Below, one piece after another: positions 52,251-61,284 of a stretch of 64,000 nt of DNA. A program made the translations under genes and the position numbers. The notes beneath the pieces were generated by a model. The model did no database searches. It was not told the DNA's origin and saw only the letters and a list, made by a program, of their open reading frames with translations. The first letter of the stretch is position 1, and the number at the start of each line of letters is the position of its first letter. The DNA is from Cognaticolwellia beringensis (GTDB taxonomy: Bacteria > Pseudomonadota > Gammaproteobacteria > Enterobacterales > Alteromonadaceae): assembly GCF_002076895.1 (NCBI RefSeq), contig NZ_CP020465.1, forward strand, positions 3,162,001-3,226,000. Direction: 5' to 3'.

Positions 52251-52460
52251 TAATTGAGTCTCTGTGCTTGGTTAAATAATTAAGCAAAGAGTGGGTTAAG
52301 GCGATTGAATGGTCAAGGGGTATTTTAAACAATATTGATAAGAGGTACAGCACTGATAAAGTATTAAAGTTAAACCCGTTAAATTATTAATCAATTCGTT
52401 AAATAGCGTGACGGGCTTATGTATTGGCTTTATCAAAGATCATCCGTCGTCGTATTTGGG

Positions 52461-53225
52461 TTAATATTCAGCTAGGGGTAAATCATATTGTGCTTTAATG
52501 GTTAATCGCTGCTCAGCAATATCATCAAACGCTTGCTGGTAGGTTTGTATTACTTCATCAGGCGTATTGATATTAAAGGCTAAATAATTACCTGTCTTGT
52601 TAACCTGCCATACCTGTTCGTAAGCATTAGCATCTAAGCTATTTTCTTTAATTAAATGATCAAAAGCATGAATAGATGCCACAATCATGTCTACACGATC
52701 AGATTCCATCAATGAAAAGGCTTGTTTTAATTGAGAAATTTTAGCGATATTAGCAGCTGGAAAACCAATTTTATGAAGTGAATTTTCTGACACATCACCT
52801 TTAACAGTGGCAACTGTATGTTTAAATACTTGCTCTGCATTAGAAAAGTTAAAGTTTTTTGATTTTTTGGCTATCAGAATTTGTGTCGCGTGAAAAATAG
52901 GCCCAACCCATTTAAATAAATTTTCACGAGGTTGGGTTTTAGACATTGTAAATAATGCCGTATTATTTTTATCTAAGGTAAATTTATAGCCGCGAGACCA
53001 TGGAACTAGCTGGATTTCTTGTTCAGGCATATGTAAATGTTTCCACATAGCTTTTAAAGTATCTACAGAAATACCCTTCAGTTTATCATCGACCAGATAA
53101 TTAGCCGGTGGGTAAATTTCGGTATAAAAGATGATATTTCCAGTTGGAGATGGTTGGTGATATGCATTCACTTGCGGGAGTAGTAGAAGAAATAACAAAA
53201 TTGATTTTAAAATAAATATTTTCAT
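52461..53225 (-). CDS. Periplasmic substrate-binding protein, SBP_bac_3-like, orphan
   Basis: The 254-residue protein has a signal peptide (MKIFILKSILLFLLLLPQVNA) and a family-3 binding fold (YPPANYLVDDKLKGISVDTL, then VATVKGDVSENSL). The frame is open from 53258, but the ATG at 53225 gives the signal peptide. No permease is near. It resembles the orphan at 4822-5592 only in family. The ligand is unknown. Confidence 0.72.
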   Translation of the reverse strand: MKIFILKSILLFLLLLPQVNAYHQPSPTGNIIFYTEIYPPANYLVDDKLKGISVDTLKAMWKHLHMPEQEIQLVPWSRGYKFTLDKNNTALFTMSKTQPRENLFKWVGPIFHATQILIAKKSKNFNFSNAEQVFKHTVATVKGDVSENSLHKIGFPAANIAKISQLKQAFSLMESDRVDMIVASIHAFDHLIKENSLDANAYEQVWQVNKTGNYLAFNINTPDEVIQTYQQAFDDIAEQRLTIKAQYDLPLAEY

Positions 53226-53440
53226 TGGAATATCAATCCCCAAATATCGATAAACCATATTAACAATATTTTTGGTATTATTTAAGCTAACCTTGACTTT
53301 ATATTAGGTATATTTTTTAGTTTACTCATTAAAGTAAATTTATTTTATGCCTTATTTGTCCCAATTTAAGTCAGAATATGTACAGTTCTACTGGTTAAAA
53401 TTGTCTATTTCGGCGGTAGTTATTATCGCTGCAAGGATTT

Positions 53441-53478
53441 AACTAATACCAAGTTGATTAATTAACTTGGTATTAGTT
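53441..53478. repeat. Perfect 15-bp inverted repeat (MITE-like hairpin)
   Basis: AACTAATACCAAGTT and AACTTGGTATTAGTT flank the eight-base GATTAATT, which makes TTAATTAA with the right arm. It lies between the orphan binding protein and fldA, with no U-run. As I recall, very similar hairpins (ATACCAA...TTGGTAT) are dispersed in many Alteromonadales genomes. Confidence 0.85.
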
Positions 53479-53529
53479 GATAATGCTAGAGCATATTGTC
53501 GAACTGTGGCTAGGGCAGTCATTAGGCAC

Positions 53530-53554
53530 AAAAAAGCCAGCTAACTGCTGGCTT
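53530..53554 (-). terminator. Rho-independent terminator after fldA
   Basis: AAGCCAGC / GCTGGCTT arms with a five-base loop; on the minus strand the stem is followed by six Us. It lies about 33 bases past the fldA stop. Confidence 0.9.
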
Positions 53555-53586
53555 CTTCAAATAAATTTTCGTTTAATATCGAAAAA

Positions 53587-54114
53587 TTAGTCTTCTAATT
53601 CAGCGAGGCAAAGTTCGTCGTAAATTTGCTTAACCCAAGTATCAACGCGAGCTTCGGTTAATTCAGGTTGACGATCTTCGTCAATACATAAGCCGATAAA
53701 CGTATTTTCGTCAGTTAGGGCTTTAGACGCTTCAAATTCGTAACCTTCAGTCGGCCAATTACCAACAACAATAGCACCTTTTGATTCCACGATATCACGC
53801 AATGGTTCCATCGCATCACAGAAGTATTCAGCGTAATCTTCTTGATCGCCTAAACCAAAAATAGCCACTAACTTATCGGTGAAATCAATTTCTTCTAACT
53901 CTGGTAAGAAGTCATCCCAGTCACATTGGTTTTCACCATAATACCAAGTAGGAATACCTAAGATTAATAAATCGAACTCGGCGATTTCTTCTTTGGTACT
54001 TTTGGCGATATCTTTAACATCGACAAGCTTTTTACCCAACTTTTTTTGGATCATTTTGCCTATGGCTTCGGTATTTCCTGTATCACTTCCGAAAAATAAA
54101 CCTACAATTGACAT
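53587..54114 (-). CDS. fldA: Flavodoxin (long-chain)
   Basis: The 175-residue protein carries FMN and shuttles electrons to enzymes such as IspG/IspH and biotin synthase. The phosphate-binding loop is GSDTGNTEAIGK (residues 9-20), and the aromatic stacking loops WYYGENQCDWDDF and GLGDQEDYAEYFCDA are typical of the long-chain, enterobacterial type. It is followed by a terminator and preceded by ybfE, the usual fldA-ybfE order. Fur or iron control is likely from its neighbourhood in relatives. Confidence 0.94.
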   Translation of the reverse strand: MSIVGLFFGSDTGNTEAIGKMIQKKLGKKLVDVKDIAKSTKEEIAEFDLLILGIPTWYYGENQCDWDDFLPELEEIDFTDKLVAIFGLGDQEDYAEYFCDAMEPLRDIVESKGAIVVGNWPTEGYEFEASKALTDENTFIGLCIDEDRQPELTEARVDTWVKQIYDELCLAELED

Positions 54115-54136
54115 GAATCTAACCTTTTATATCTAA

Positions 54137-54424
54137 CTAAACTTTAATATCGTTGGTATCAAGCGACTGAACTAATAGTATTTCTATCAACTCACTTCGG
54201 CTCACACCTTTATCTTTTGCTAAAGCGTCTAAACGTTCAAATACGTCTTGATGTAATTTAAACTCTACTCGCTTTAGGCCATTGTTCTTATCACGCTTAA
54301 CTTGATTACGTTTATTTATTTTAACTTGAACGCTGCGTGAATGAGGATTCGTTTTTGGTCGCCCCGGACGCTTATCATCGCTAAATAAGTCAATGGTTGT
54401 TAAATCTGCTACTTCTTTTGCCAT
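54137..54424 (-). CDS. ybfE: YbfE, LexA-regulated small protein
   Basis: This 95-residue basic protein resembles E. coli YbfE, a LexA-regulated SOS gene. It starts MAKEVADLTTIDLFSD, has the basic RPGRPKTNPHSRSVQVKINK, and ends with a ribbon-helix-helix-like part (RVEFKLHQDVFERLDALAKD). DNA binding is probable. It lies 22 bp upstream of fldA and 13 bp after the DUF2788 gene, so an operon is likely. No LexA box was identified by eye. Confidence 0.85.
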   Translation of the reverse strand: MAKEVADLTTIDLFSDDKRPGRPKTNPHSRSVQVKINKRNQVKRDKNNGLKRVEFKLHQDVFERLDALAKDKGVSRSELIEILLVQSLDTNDIKV

Positions 54425-54437
54425 CTTAATTACTTAC

Positions 54438-54659
54438 TTATCCAACACCTTGGCTTTCGAAGACAAACTGAATTACGCCTTTGGCAATAAATCCGGCACA
54501 TCCTAAAAATAATACAAAATAAACAACCAGCTTTCCCATTTTAGGGACATCGTTTTTTTTCATTACGTCATGGATTGTTAAGCCAATGAAAATAAAGATA
54601 AAAGCATAAAATAAATTTAGCCCTATGGCTTCAATTAATTCAAAGTGTTCTGCTAACAT
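54438..54659 (-). CDS. DUF2788 membrane protein
   Basis: This 73-residue protein has two membrane helices (about residues 12-33 and 45-65) with a short loop containing DVMKKNDVPKMGK, matching DUF2788. The function is unknown. An ATG at 54659 with AGGG six bases upstream is preferred over the TTG at 54665. It is the first gene of a DUF2788-ybfE-fldA series. Confidence 0.82.
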   Translation of the reverse strand: MLAEHFELIEAIGLNLFYAFIFIFIGLTIHDVMKKNDVPKMGKLVVYFVLFLGCAGFIAKGVIQFVFESQGVG

Positions 54660-54844
54660 AATCAACCCTAAAATTTGCAGGCGGCACTATAGCATATCAC
54701 TGCTTTTAAACACATTAATTTTGTCCTTTATACTCGGTTTTATCACGGCAACTTTGTTAATCTAGTCTCGGCTAGGCTCAACGATAGTTGGTTTTGTAGT
54801 GATAAAGCGGCAACATTTTATACTTTTAATATGCACTATCACTT

Positions 54845-55612
54845 TTAACTTGTTAAAAAGCTTTCAACGCTGCGATTAAAAGCGCTTGTTTTTTCGGCAT
54901 GCAACCAATGGCCTGCACCTTGAATAATGCGTGCTCGACTTTGTGGAAATAAACGCAATATTTCATTGCGATGCGCTGGCAATATATAGTCAGAATTCTC
55001 ACCTTTAATAAAAAGTGTTGGGCCTTGGTAGCTATTCTTACCTTGATAAGTTTTCATAATATTTGGATAGTTATTTGCAATGTTTTCAATATTACATACA
55101 AAAGCAAGTTGACCGTTGTTATTACTTAAATTTCGTAATAAAAATTGTCGAACACCCGTGTTATCAACGTATTCGGATAGTTTTTCATCAGCTTCTTTAC
55201 GTTTTGTTATTATTGAAAAGTCGAGTGACTTTAACCCGGCAATTATTTGGTTGTGATGAGGTGGGTATTCAACAGGAGCAATATCCGCGACAATCAATTT
55301 TTCAACTAGCTCTGGTTGAGTCAGTGCTAATTCCATGGCTATTTTTCCGCCCATTGAATGACCGAGTACAACGGCATTATTTATGGCTAAGTGTTGCATA
55401 ACATCGGCAATGTCTTGCGCCATAGTTGGATAATCCATAACGCTATCGTGAAAAGAATCACCATGATTACGCACATCTACACTGGTCACTCGATAATTTT
55501 CAGCTAAAACTTTCGCCACCATACCAAGATTTTCTAAGCGGCCAAATAAGCCATGAATAAGTATGATGTCTTTACCGCTGCCAGATTGTTGATAGTTTAA
55601 AAACTTGGTCAT
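54845..55612 (-). CDS. ybfF: Alpha/beta hydrolase YbfF (acyl-CoA/ester hydrolase)
   Basis: This 255-residue esterase has an HGLFG oxyanion segment (20-24), the nucleophile elbow GHSMGG (S86) and the C-terminal catalytic His in GAGHWLHAE. E. coli YbfF hydrolyses short- and long-chain acyl-CoA and esters. It is divergent from seqA, the order seen in enterobacteria and Vibrio, and about 180 bp before the DUF2788 gene. Confidence 0.9.
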   Translation of the reverse strand: MTKFLNYQQSGSGKDIILIHGLFGRLENLGMVAKVLAENYRVTSVDVRNHGDSFHDSVMDYPTMAQDIADVMQHLAINNAVVLGHSMGGKIAMELALTQPELVEKLIVADIAPVEYPPHHNQIIAGLKSLDFSIITKRKEADEKLSEYVDNTGVRQFLLRNLSNNNGQLAFVCNIENIANNYPNIMKTYQGKNSYQGPTLFIKGENSDYILPAHRNEILRLFPQSRARIIQGAGHWLHAEKTSAFNRSVESFLTS

Positions 55613-55695
55613 TGCTGTCCTGATAAGTGTGTTCTCGTTGGGATAATTGTCCTTGTTTTAGTAATTCGATGCAACGAAAACCCAAGTAGTTGTCG

Positions 55696-55797
55696 CTAAA
55701 AATAGCACTGTATATGTAACTTTATGCCTAGATTGTTGTGATTTAGCTTTAGCGATAATATTTTTCGGGTTAGGTTTTTTAAAAATATTTTCATCAT
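55696..55797 (-). CDS. Possible very small ORF between ybfF and seqA
   Basis: A 33-codon frame (MMKIFLKNLTRKIL...) starts at an ATG with AGAGGA seven bases upstream and ends at TAG. An overlapping frame on the same strand would encode a C-terminal membrane-like segment (TYTVLFLATTTWVF) but has no good start. One of the two may be real, or they may be a frameshifted remnant. Confidence 0.22.
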   Translation of the reverse strand: MMKIFLKNLTRKILSLKLNHNNLGIKLHIQCYF

Positions 55798-55877
55798 TTG
55801 GTAATCCTCTATAGAGACTTCTTATTAACGTAAGTATAATCTTGCCGCGATCTATAATAATTTCCCTAGGGTCATCA

Positions 55878-56435
55878 ATGAAAAACATCGAAATAGATGA
55901 AGAGCTTTATCAACACATTGCGTCAAATACTCAGTATATTGGCGAAAGTGCATCGTCGATATTACGTCGTCTAATTAAGTTACCAACAGAACACAATGCT
56001 GAAGTTGCAGCAGAACCAGAACCAGACATTGTTGAAGCAATTGAAGAAGAAGTCGTTGAAGAGCAAGTGACTACAGCAACGGCGACACTTGATGTTAATG
56101 GCTCAGTTTTTAACTATATTAATAAAGAAGAGTTGGCTATGCAGCGCGGTGCGGTTGGTCGATTTTTATTAATTTTGGCAGCATTATATCGAGTACATAA
56201 TCAGCAGTTCTCTACTGTTTGCACTATTAGAGGCCGCGACCGTTTATACTTTGCTGCCAGTGAAGCTGAACTAGCGGCAAGTGGCAGCAGCACGAAACCG
56301 CGCCAGATCCCCGACAGTCCATTTTGGGTGATTACCAACTCAAATACTACACGTAAGAAAATGATGTTAACAGAGGTTGGACGAGCGTTAGGTTATAACG
56401 AGCAAGATATAGAAGATATTCGCGACTTACTTTAG
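55878..56435 (+). CDS. seqA: Negative modulator of replication initiation SeqA
   Basis: SeqA binds hemimethylated GATC sites and delays re-initiation at oriC; its presence implies Dam methylation. The 185-residue protein has the N-terminal oligomerisation domain ([32 protein letters not shown]), an acidic linker (about 42-75, [18 protein letters not shown]) and the C-terminal DNA-binding domain ([15 protein letters not shown]). The frame is open from 55842, but the Met at 55878 matches E. coli SeqA. It lies 83 bp upstream of pgm, the conserved pairing. Confidence 0.94.
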   Translation: MKNIEIDEELYQHIASNTQYIGESASSILRRLIKLPTEHNAEVAAEPEPDIVEAIEEEVVEEQVTTATATLDVNGSVFNYINKEELAMQRGAVGRFLLILAALYRVHNQQFSTVCTIRGRDRLYFAASEAELAASGSSTKPRQIPDSPFWVITNSNTTRKKMMLTEVGRALGYNEQDIEDIRDLL

Positions 56436-56518
56436 TTACATTGGTTACATTGGCTATAGTAGTGGTGTGGCAAATTATTGCATAACAGGTACGGCTTAAG
56501 TTTTTATAAGGAATTTAA

Positions 56519-58165
56519 ATGACAATACATCAACATGCAGGCAAACCGGCAAGACCGATAGATAGAATTAATATTGGCCGTTTGGTCAGTGATTATTTTT
56601 TGCAAACACCTGATGTTGATATTGCTGAGCAAAAAGTTACTTTTGGTACCTCAGGACACCGTGGTAATGCAAGTAAATTAAGCTTTAATCAACAGCATAT
56701 TGAAGCGATTTGTCAGGCCGTAGCAGAATATCGTCAAGCGCAAGGGTTTAAAGGGCCACTTTATTTAGGTAAAGATACCCACGCTTTATCTGAACCCGCC
56801 TTTGCTTCAGCTATATCGGTATTGATTGCTAATAATATCTCTGTTGTTATTCAAGACGATGAAGGCTTTACGCCAACACCGGTTATTTCTCGTTTAATTA
56901 TTGTTCATAATAAAACCCAATCAAGCCAAGCTGATGGCTTGATCATAACACCTTCGCATAACCCACCAACCGATGGCGGAATTAAATATAATCCTCCTCA
57001 TGGTGGCCCAGCTGAAGGTGAAATAACAAAAGTTATTGAGCATCGTGCTAACGAAATTATTGCCAATAAAATGGTTGATGTTAAACGTCTCGATTATACA
57101 CAAGCGTTGCAGTCTTCATTATTGATTCGTGAAGATTTTATCAGTTTTTATGTTGAACAATTAAGTCAGGTTGTTGATATGGAAGCTATTGCAAAAGCGG
57201 GTGTTCATATAGGGGTTGACCCATTAGGTGGTTCAGGTATTCATTATTGGCCAGTAATAGCTAAAAAATATGGCTTGAATTTAGCAGTAGTTAATCCGGT
57301 AGTTGATGCTAGCTTTGCTTTTATGCCGTTAGATAAAGATGGCAAAATACGCATGGACTGTTCATCACCTTATGCCATGTCGGGCTTAATTGCCCTAAAG
57401 GATAAGTTTGATCTTGCCGTGGGCAACGATCCAGACTTTGATCGCCACGGTATAGTTACCAAAACCGGGGGTTTGATGAACCCAAATCATTATTTAGCCG
57501 TAGCTATTCACTATTTAATGACGCACAGAGATTGGCCTAAAACTTGTAAAATTGGCAAAACACTGGTTTCTAGTTCGTTAATTGACCGCGTCGCGAAACT
57601 TATTGACCGACCACTTTCAGAAGTGCCTGTTGGCTTTAAATGGTTTGTTGATGGCTTACACGATTCAAGCTATGCCTTTGGCGGTGAAGAAAGTGCCGGT
57701 GCCACATTCCTCTCAAAAGATGGCAGCTGTTGGACAACCGACAAAGACGGGTTTGTCATGACCTTGTTAGCTGCTGAAATGCTAGCGGTAACCGGTAAAG
57801 ACCCTTATCAATTATATCAAGCATTAGCTGCACAATTAGGTGAACCATGTTATGGCCGTGTTGAAGCTGTTGCTAACTTACAGCAAAAGCAGGTACTAAC
57901 TTCGATCACCACTGATGCTATTACTACTGATGTATTAGCCGGTGAAAAAATCACGCAAATACTGTCACACGCACCGGGTAATAATGCGGCAATTGGTGGA
58001 ATTAAGGTTTGTACTGAAAACGGCTGGTTTGCTGCTCGCCCATCAGGCACAGAAGACATCTATAAAATATACGCAGAAAGCTTTATTGATGATACGCACT
58101 TACAGCTAATTATTAGTGACGCACAAAAACTTGTCAGTGCAGCGTTTGTTGCTGCTGGATTATAG
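56519..58165 (+). CDS. pgm: Phosphoglucomutase (alpha-D-glucose phosphate-specific)
   Basis: The enzyme interconverts glucose-1- and glucose-6-phosphate. The 548-residue protein has the N-terminal HQHAGKPA, the phosphoserine loop TPSHNPP (S146), the metal loop DPDFDRHG, the sugar loop GGEESAG and the phosphate loop RPSGTED near the C-terminus. It resembles E. coli Pgm throughout. AAGGA precedes the ATG. It forms the conserved seqA-pgm pair and ends before a terminator. Confidence 0.96.
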   Translation: MTIHQHAGKPARPIDRINIGRLVSDYFLQTPDVDIAEQKVTFGTSGHRGNASKLSFNQQHIEAICQAVAEYRQAQGFKGPLYLGKDTHALSEPAFASAISVLIANNISVVIQDDEGFTPTPVISRLIIVHNKTQSSQADGLIITPSHNPPTDGGIKYNPPHGGPAEGEITKVIEHRANEIIANKMVDVKRLDYTQALQSSLLIREDFISFYVEQLSQVVDMEAIAKAGVHIGVDPLGGSGIHYWPVIAKKYGLNLAVVNPVVDASFAFMPLDKDGKIRMDCSSPYAMSGLIALKDKFDLAVGNDPDFDRHGIVTKTGGLMNPNHYLAVAIHYLMTHRDWPKTCKIGKTLVSSSLIDRVAKLIDRPLSEVPVGFKWFVDGLHDSSYAFGGEESAGATFLSKDGSCWTTDKDGFVMTLLAAEMLAVTGKDPYQLYQALAAQLGEPCYGRVEAVANLQQKQVLTSITTDAITTDVLAGEKITQILSHAPGNNAAIGGIKVCTENGWFAARPSGTEDIYKIYAESFIDDTHLQLIISDAQKLVSAAFVAAGL

Positions 58166-58224
58166 TTAAGCCTAAAAAGTAGTTATGTAAAGGTGTTAGC
58201 TATAGTTCACTGATTTAACATGCA

Positions 58225-58247
58225 AGGGTGCCCAATGGCACCTTTTT
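58225..58247 (+). terminator. Rho-independent terminator after pgm
   Basis: GGTGCC / GGCACC arms with a four-base CAAT loop, followed by TTTTT. Confidence 0.9.
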
Positions 58248-58294
58248 GGTTTTAAACCTGCGTAAACGTAACTCTCGATAGGAACAAGCATTCG

Positions 58295-58798
58295 ATGTAT
58301 AAAAAAAAGCAAGATACTAAGCCTCAGGTTATATCTTATGAGCGCGTGAAGTCATATATGCTTTGGATGATTGAACGCTATGGAGATTACTCTGCCAGGA
58401 CTTTGCTGCAAAAAGCGAACTTATTATTTAGGGACGATACACAATATAATGAGGCTGCGCTAGCGTATCTCATTGAACGAGATATTGTGAATGATCTTCG
58501 TTATGCAAAGCGATTAACGATGAGTTTTTCAGAAAAGAATATTGGCCCCAACAAAATAAAAGAAAAGCTCTATGCCAAAGGGTTTTCATCTCAAACAATA
58601 AATGAATGTGTCAGTAATTTAGCAACAACGGATGAAGATTATTTTGAAAAAGCATTAATATTAAAGAAAAGAAAATTTGGCGATGAGCCAATTGAAGATT
58701 TAAAGTTAAAACAAAAAGCCTTACGCCACATAATAAGTAAAGGGTTTTCATATTCAATCGCTAATCAAGTGATTGGCTATACAGATGATGAGTGTTAA
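58295..58798 (+). CDS. recX: RecX-family regulatory protein
   Basis: RecX binds and inhibits RecA filaments. The 167-residue protein has the three-helix tandem repeats of the family (YGDYSARTLLQKANLLF; then EKNIGPNKIKEKLYAKGF; near the end QKALRHIISKGFSYSIANQV). In many bacteria recX follows recA; here it follows pgm and its terminator, with AGGAAC before the ATG. It could be a second, diverged copy. The similarity is in pattern rather than high identity. Confidence 0.72.
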   Translation: MYKKKQDTKPQVISYERVKSYMLWMIERYGDYSARTLLQKANLLFRDDTQYNEAALAYLIERDIVNDLRYAKRLTMSFSEKNIGPNKIKEKLYAKGFSSQTINECVSNLATTDEDYFEKALILKKRKFGDEPIEDLKLKQKALRHIISKGFSYSIANQVIGYTDDEC

Positions 58799-59280
58799 TC
58801 CGCTTCAGTTGCATAGTGACGTGTTTCTGAAGGTATCAGCTTTTTTGTAAGTATGAGTTAATTATTTTCATCGGAATTGCTGTGTTATAGCGTTAATAAA
58901 ATAAATATAGAAACATCTACCTTATATCTCACACCTCATACCTCACACCTTATAACTATGGTTAACCGTCACTTTGGGACTCGCTGCCTTTCCTATTTTG
59001 TCATTGATAAACTTTAGCCAGTTTAAATGCCACATCTTGGTTTATTTCAATTATACCTTTTGTTATTACGTATTTTTATGTCATGAAGTTCGATACAAAG
59101 CGTTGTGCTTTGATTATTCACACTTTATTTATATGAAATTTCTGTAGCTAGAGTTACATATCTAAAGTAAGTCGTGTCCGTTTAATTGTTTAAATTAAAT
59201 ACTTACATTTTTATTACATTTAATTTACATTGTGTATTGGAGATATAATTCATTCTATTTATATTCACGGAGAAGAAAGC
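58799..59280. other. Upstream region of the RTX metalloprotease gene
   Basis: This 482-bp AT-rich stretch shows no ORF or RNA gene. A degenerate CTCACACCT/CTCATACCT repeat occurs at about 58926-58950. The metalloprotease promoter should lie here but was not identified. Confidence 0.5.
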
Positions 59281-60957
59281 ATGACTGTAGAAAAATTAAT
59301 AAAAAAACGACTTGCCGTATGTATTGCTATGAGCAGCACTTTACTGTCAGTTTCAAGCTTTGCAGATGTAAAAGATATTCAAACAGGTCAACTGCAACCG
59401 AACTTAAGCGCTATTGTTCAGCCTGAAGAATTAAGTATTGATCGCTATGCCGGTTATACATTTAGAGAGAAAGAAATAGCAGATTTACCCAGAGTTATTG
59501 AACAAATTTGGACCGGTAATTTAAACGCTGCAAACGGCGGTGTGATAACGTACAACTTCCCTAATGGGAAAGGGCTTACTGGACTTTATAATAATAAAAA
59601 ATATGGTTTTACAGCCGGCGATGGTTTGAGCGGATTTTCAGAAGCTCAAAAAAATGCAGCACGTAACAGTATTCAATTTTGGGATGATTTAATTGCCCCT
59701 AAATTTATCGAGCGCGGCACAAAAGGTGCTGACATTCAATTTTCAAATAGTCATGATCCTGGCCAGGCATATGCTTATTATCCTGAATATGGTTTTACCA
59801 ATGCCAAAGGTTGGAAGTTTTTCGGAGATATATTTGTAGCAACTCCCGATGTTAACTGGACAAATGCTTGGTTGAATTTTGGTGGCTATGGTGTAACTAC
59901 ATTAGTGCATGAAATTGGCCATACTTTAGGTTTAAGCCATCCAGGCGCTTATAACGGTTCTGGTGCAACAAACTATGTAAGCCAAGCTGAATATGCTCAA
60001 GATAGTAACCAATATTCGCTTATGTCGTACTGGGGGGATGAAGAAACTTCTAATCAACCATTTGGTGGCGGTATTGTCGATTGGAGTACAGGTTTCTACA
60101 ATTACCCTCATACCCCTATGGTTCACGATATATTAGCAATTCAAACGGCTTATGGTGCGGATTCAACTACCCGCAGCGATGACACAGTTTATGGTTGGAA
60201 TTCAACCGCAGGTAATGTGGTTTACGACTTCTCTGAAAACCTTTTCCCAATTGTTACTATTTATGATGCGGGTGGTATAGACACCATAGATATGTCTGGC
60301 GCGAATGCTAGCGTATTTATTGATCTAAACGACGGTCAATATAGTTCTGGTGCTGCTTCAGTGCCAAGTGAAGATGAAATTAACAGACGACGTCAGTTAA
60401 TGCGTGATGCTGGTAACACTGGTTTAGGTAATGTTGGTGTTGGCACAACTGACTTTTGGCAAAACCTTACAACTACCGCTCACGAAGAGTTTCTTACTGC
60501 TGAAACCGGTGTAAGTGGTTTAGGTGTAACTTCACATGATAATATTGCCATTGCTTACGGTACTATCATTGAAAACGCGATTGGTTCATCTAAACGTGAT
60601 TACCTTAGAGGTAATGCGGCTGATAACGTTCTTACGGGTAACGGTGGTGACGACGTATTAGAAGGTATGGCAGGAGCTGATACTTATATTGGTGGTGAAG
60701 GTTTTGATACCTTTGTGTTTACTAATATTGAATCAGGCGACATGGTTACTGACTTTGAAACAGGCCAAGATCTAATCGATTTATCATCAACAGGTGTTAG
60801 CTTTAATTTTATTGAGAAGGCTAGTTTCTCTAATACTGCAGGCGAACTTCGTTATGCTGACGGTATGTTAATGGGTGACGTTGATGGCGACGGATCTGCT
60901 GATCTTGTTATTGATTTAAAAGGTGCAAGCTTATCAGCTAGTGATTTAGCTTTGTAA
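59281..60957 (+). CDS. Secreted M10 (serralysin-like) metalloprotease with RTX C-terminus
   Basis: The 558-residue zinc protease has the catalytic motif HEIGHTLGLSH (H210, E211, H214, H220) and the Met-turn SLMSYW (M248, Y250). Its C-terminal region (about 430-558) holds calcium-binding RTX nonapeptides (NVLTGNGGDDVLEGMAGAD) and the M10_C beta-roll ending. An N-terminal segment, KKRLAVCIAMSSTLLSVSSFA, looks like a Sec signal peptide, which typical type-I-secreted serralysins lack. The frame is open from 59230; the ATG at 59281 has GGAG eight bases upstream. No type I secretion genes or inhibitor gene are adjacent. Confidence 0.87.
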   Translation: MTVEKLIKKRLAVCIAMSSTLLSVSSFADVKDIQTGQLQPNLSAIVQPEELSIDRYAGYTFREKEIADLPRVIEQIWTGNLNAANGGVITYNFPNGKGLTGLYNNKKYGFTAGDGLSGFSEAQKNAARNSIQFWDDLIAPKFIERGTKGADIQFSNSHDPGQAYAYYPEYGFTNAKGWKFFGDIFVATPDVNWTNAWLNFGGYGVTTLVHEIGHTLGLSHPGAYNGSGATNYVSQAEYAQDSNQYSLMSYWGDEETSNQPFGGGIVDWSTGFYNYPHTPMVHDILAIQTAYGADSTTRSDDTVYGWNSTAGNVVYDFSENLFPIVTIYDAGGIDTIDMSGANASVFIDLNDGQYSSGAASVPSEDEINRRRQLMRDAGNTGLGNVGVGTTDFWQNLTTTAHEEFLTAETGVSGLGVTSHDNIAIAYGTIIENAIGSSKRDYLRGNAADNVLTGNGGDDVLEGMAGADTYIGGEGFDTFVFTNIESGDMVTDFETGQDLIDLSSTGVSFNFIEKASFSNTAGELRYADGMLMGDVDGDGSADLVIDLKGASLSASDLAL

Positions 60958-60980
60958 ACTTAGGATCTTTAGAATGATAC

Positions 60981-61006
60981 AGCCCCTAAACTTAGGGGCT
61001 TTTTTA
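60981..61006 (+). terminator. Rho-independent terminator after the metalloprotease
   Basis: AGCCCCTA / TAGGGGCT arms with a four-base loop, followed by TTTTT. Confidence 0.92.
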
Positions 61007-61185
61007 TGTTTTCATTTTAGACATAGGCTATATAGTTAAATTAAAGCTAGGATTTGTAAAATTAAGTTGGCTGGGTATCTTTACCATCGACTTAAAACTA
61101 CAACTTGCTGTAATAGCTTAAATTGAATAGTCATGCATAGAGGAGATTAAATTGCCAATACGAGGACGCGAAGCGGCAAATCTAG

Positions 61186-61191
61186 TATAAT
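61186..61191 (+). promoter_or_regulatory. Putative -10 box with GCGCGC discriminator upstream of astE
   Basis: TATAAT followed by GGCGCGCAATAATT, about 95 bases before the astE start. No good -35 box is seen 16-18 bases upstream (TTGCCA at 61152 is too far). The same -10/discriminator pattern is upstream of yehS at 11477. Confidence 0.4.
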
Positions 61192-61284
61192 GGCGCGCAA
61201 TAATTAAAGGGTACTTGAAAGGTTTTATATCAGGGCTCAAATTAATTCGACTATGACATTCGACATAAAAACAGGTGAAACCGC

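Noticed and set aside
55063..55401. 112-codon frame antisense to ybfF
   Set aside because: A shadow of a conserved gene; the Cys/Tyr-rich composition is not that of a real protein.
59281..60957. A toxin or adhesin rather than a protease
   Set aside because: The full zinc motif and Met-turn identify an M10 metalloprotease; the RTX repeats are part of that family.
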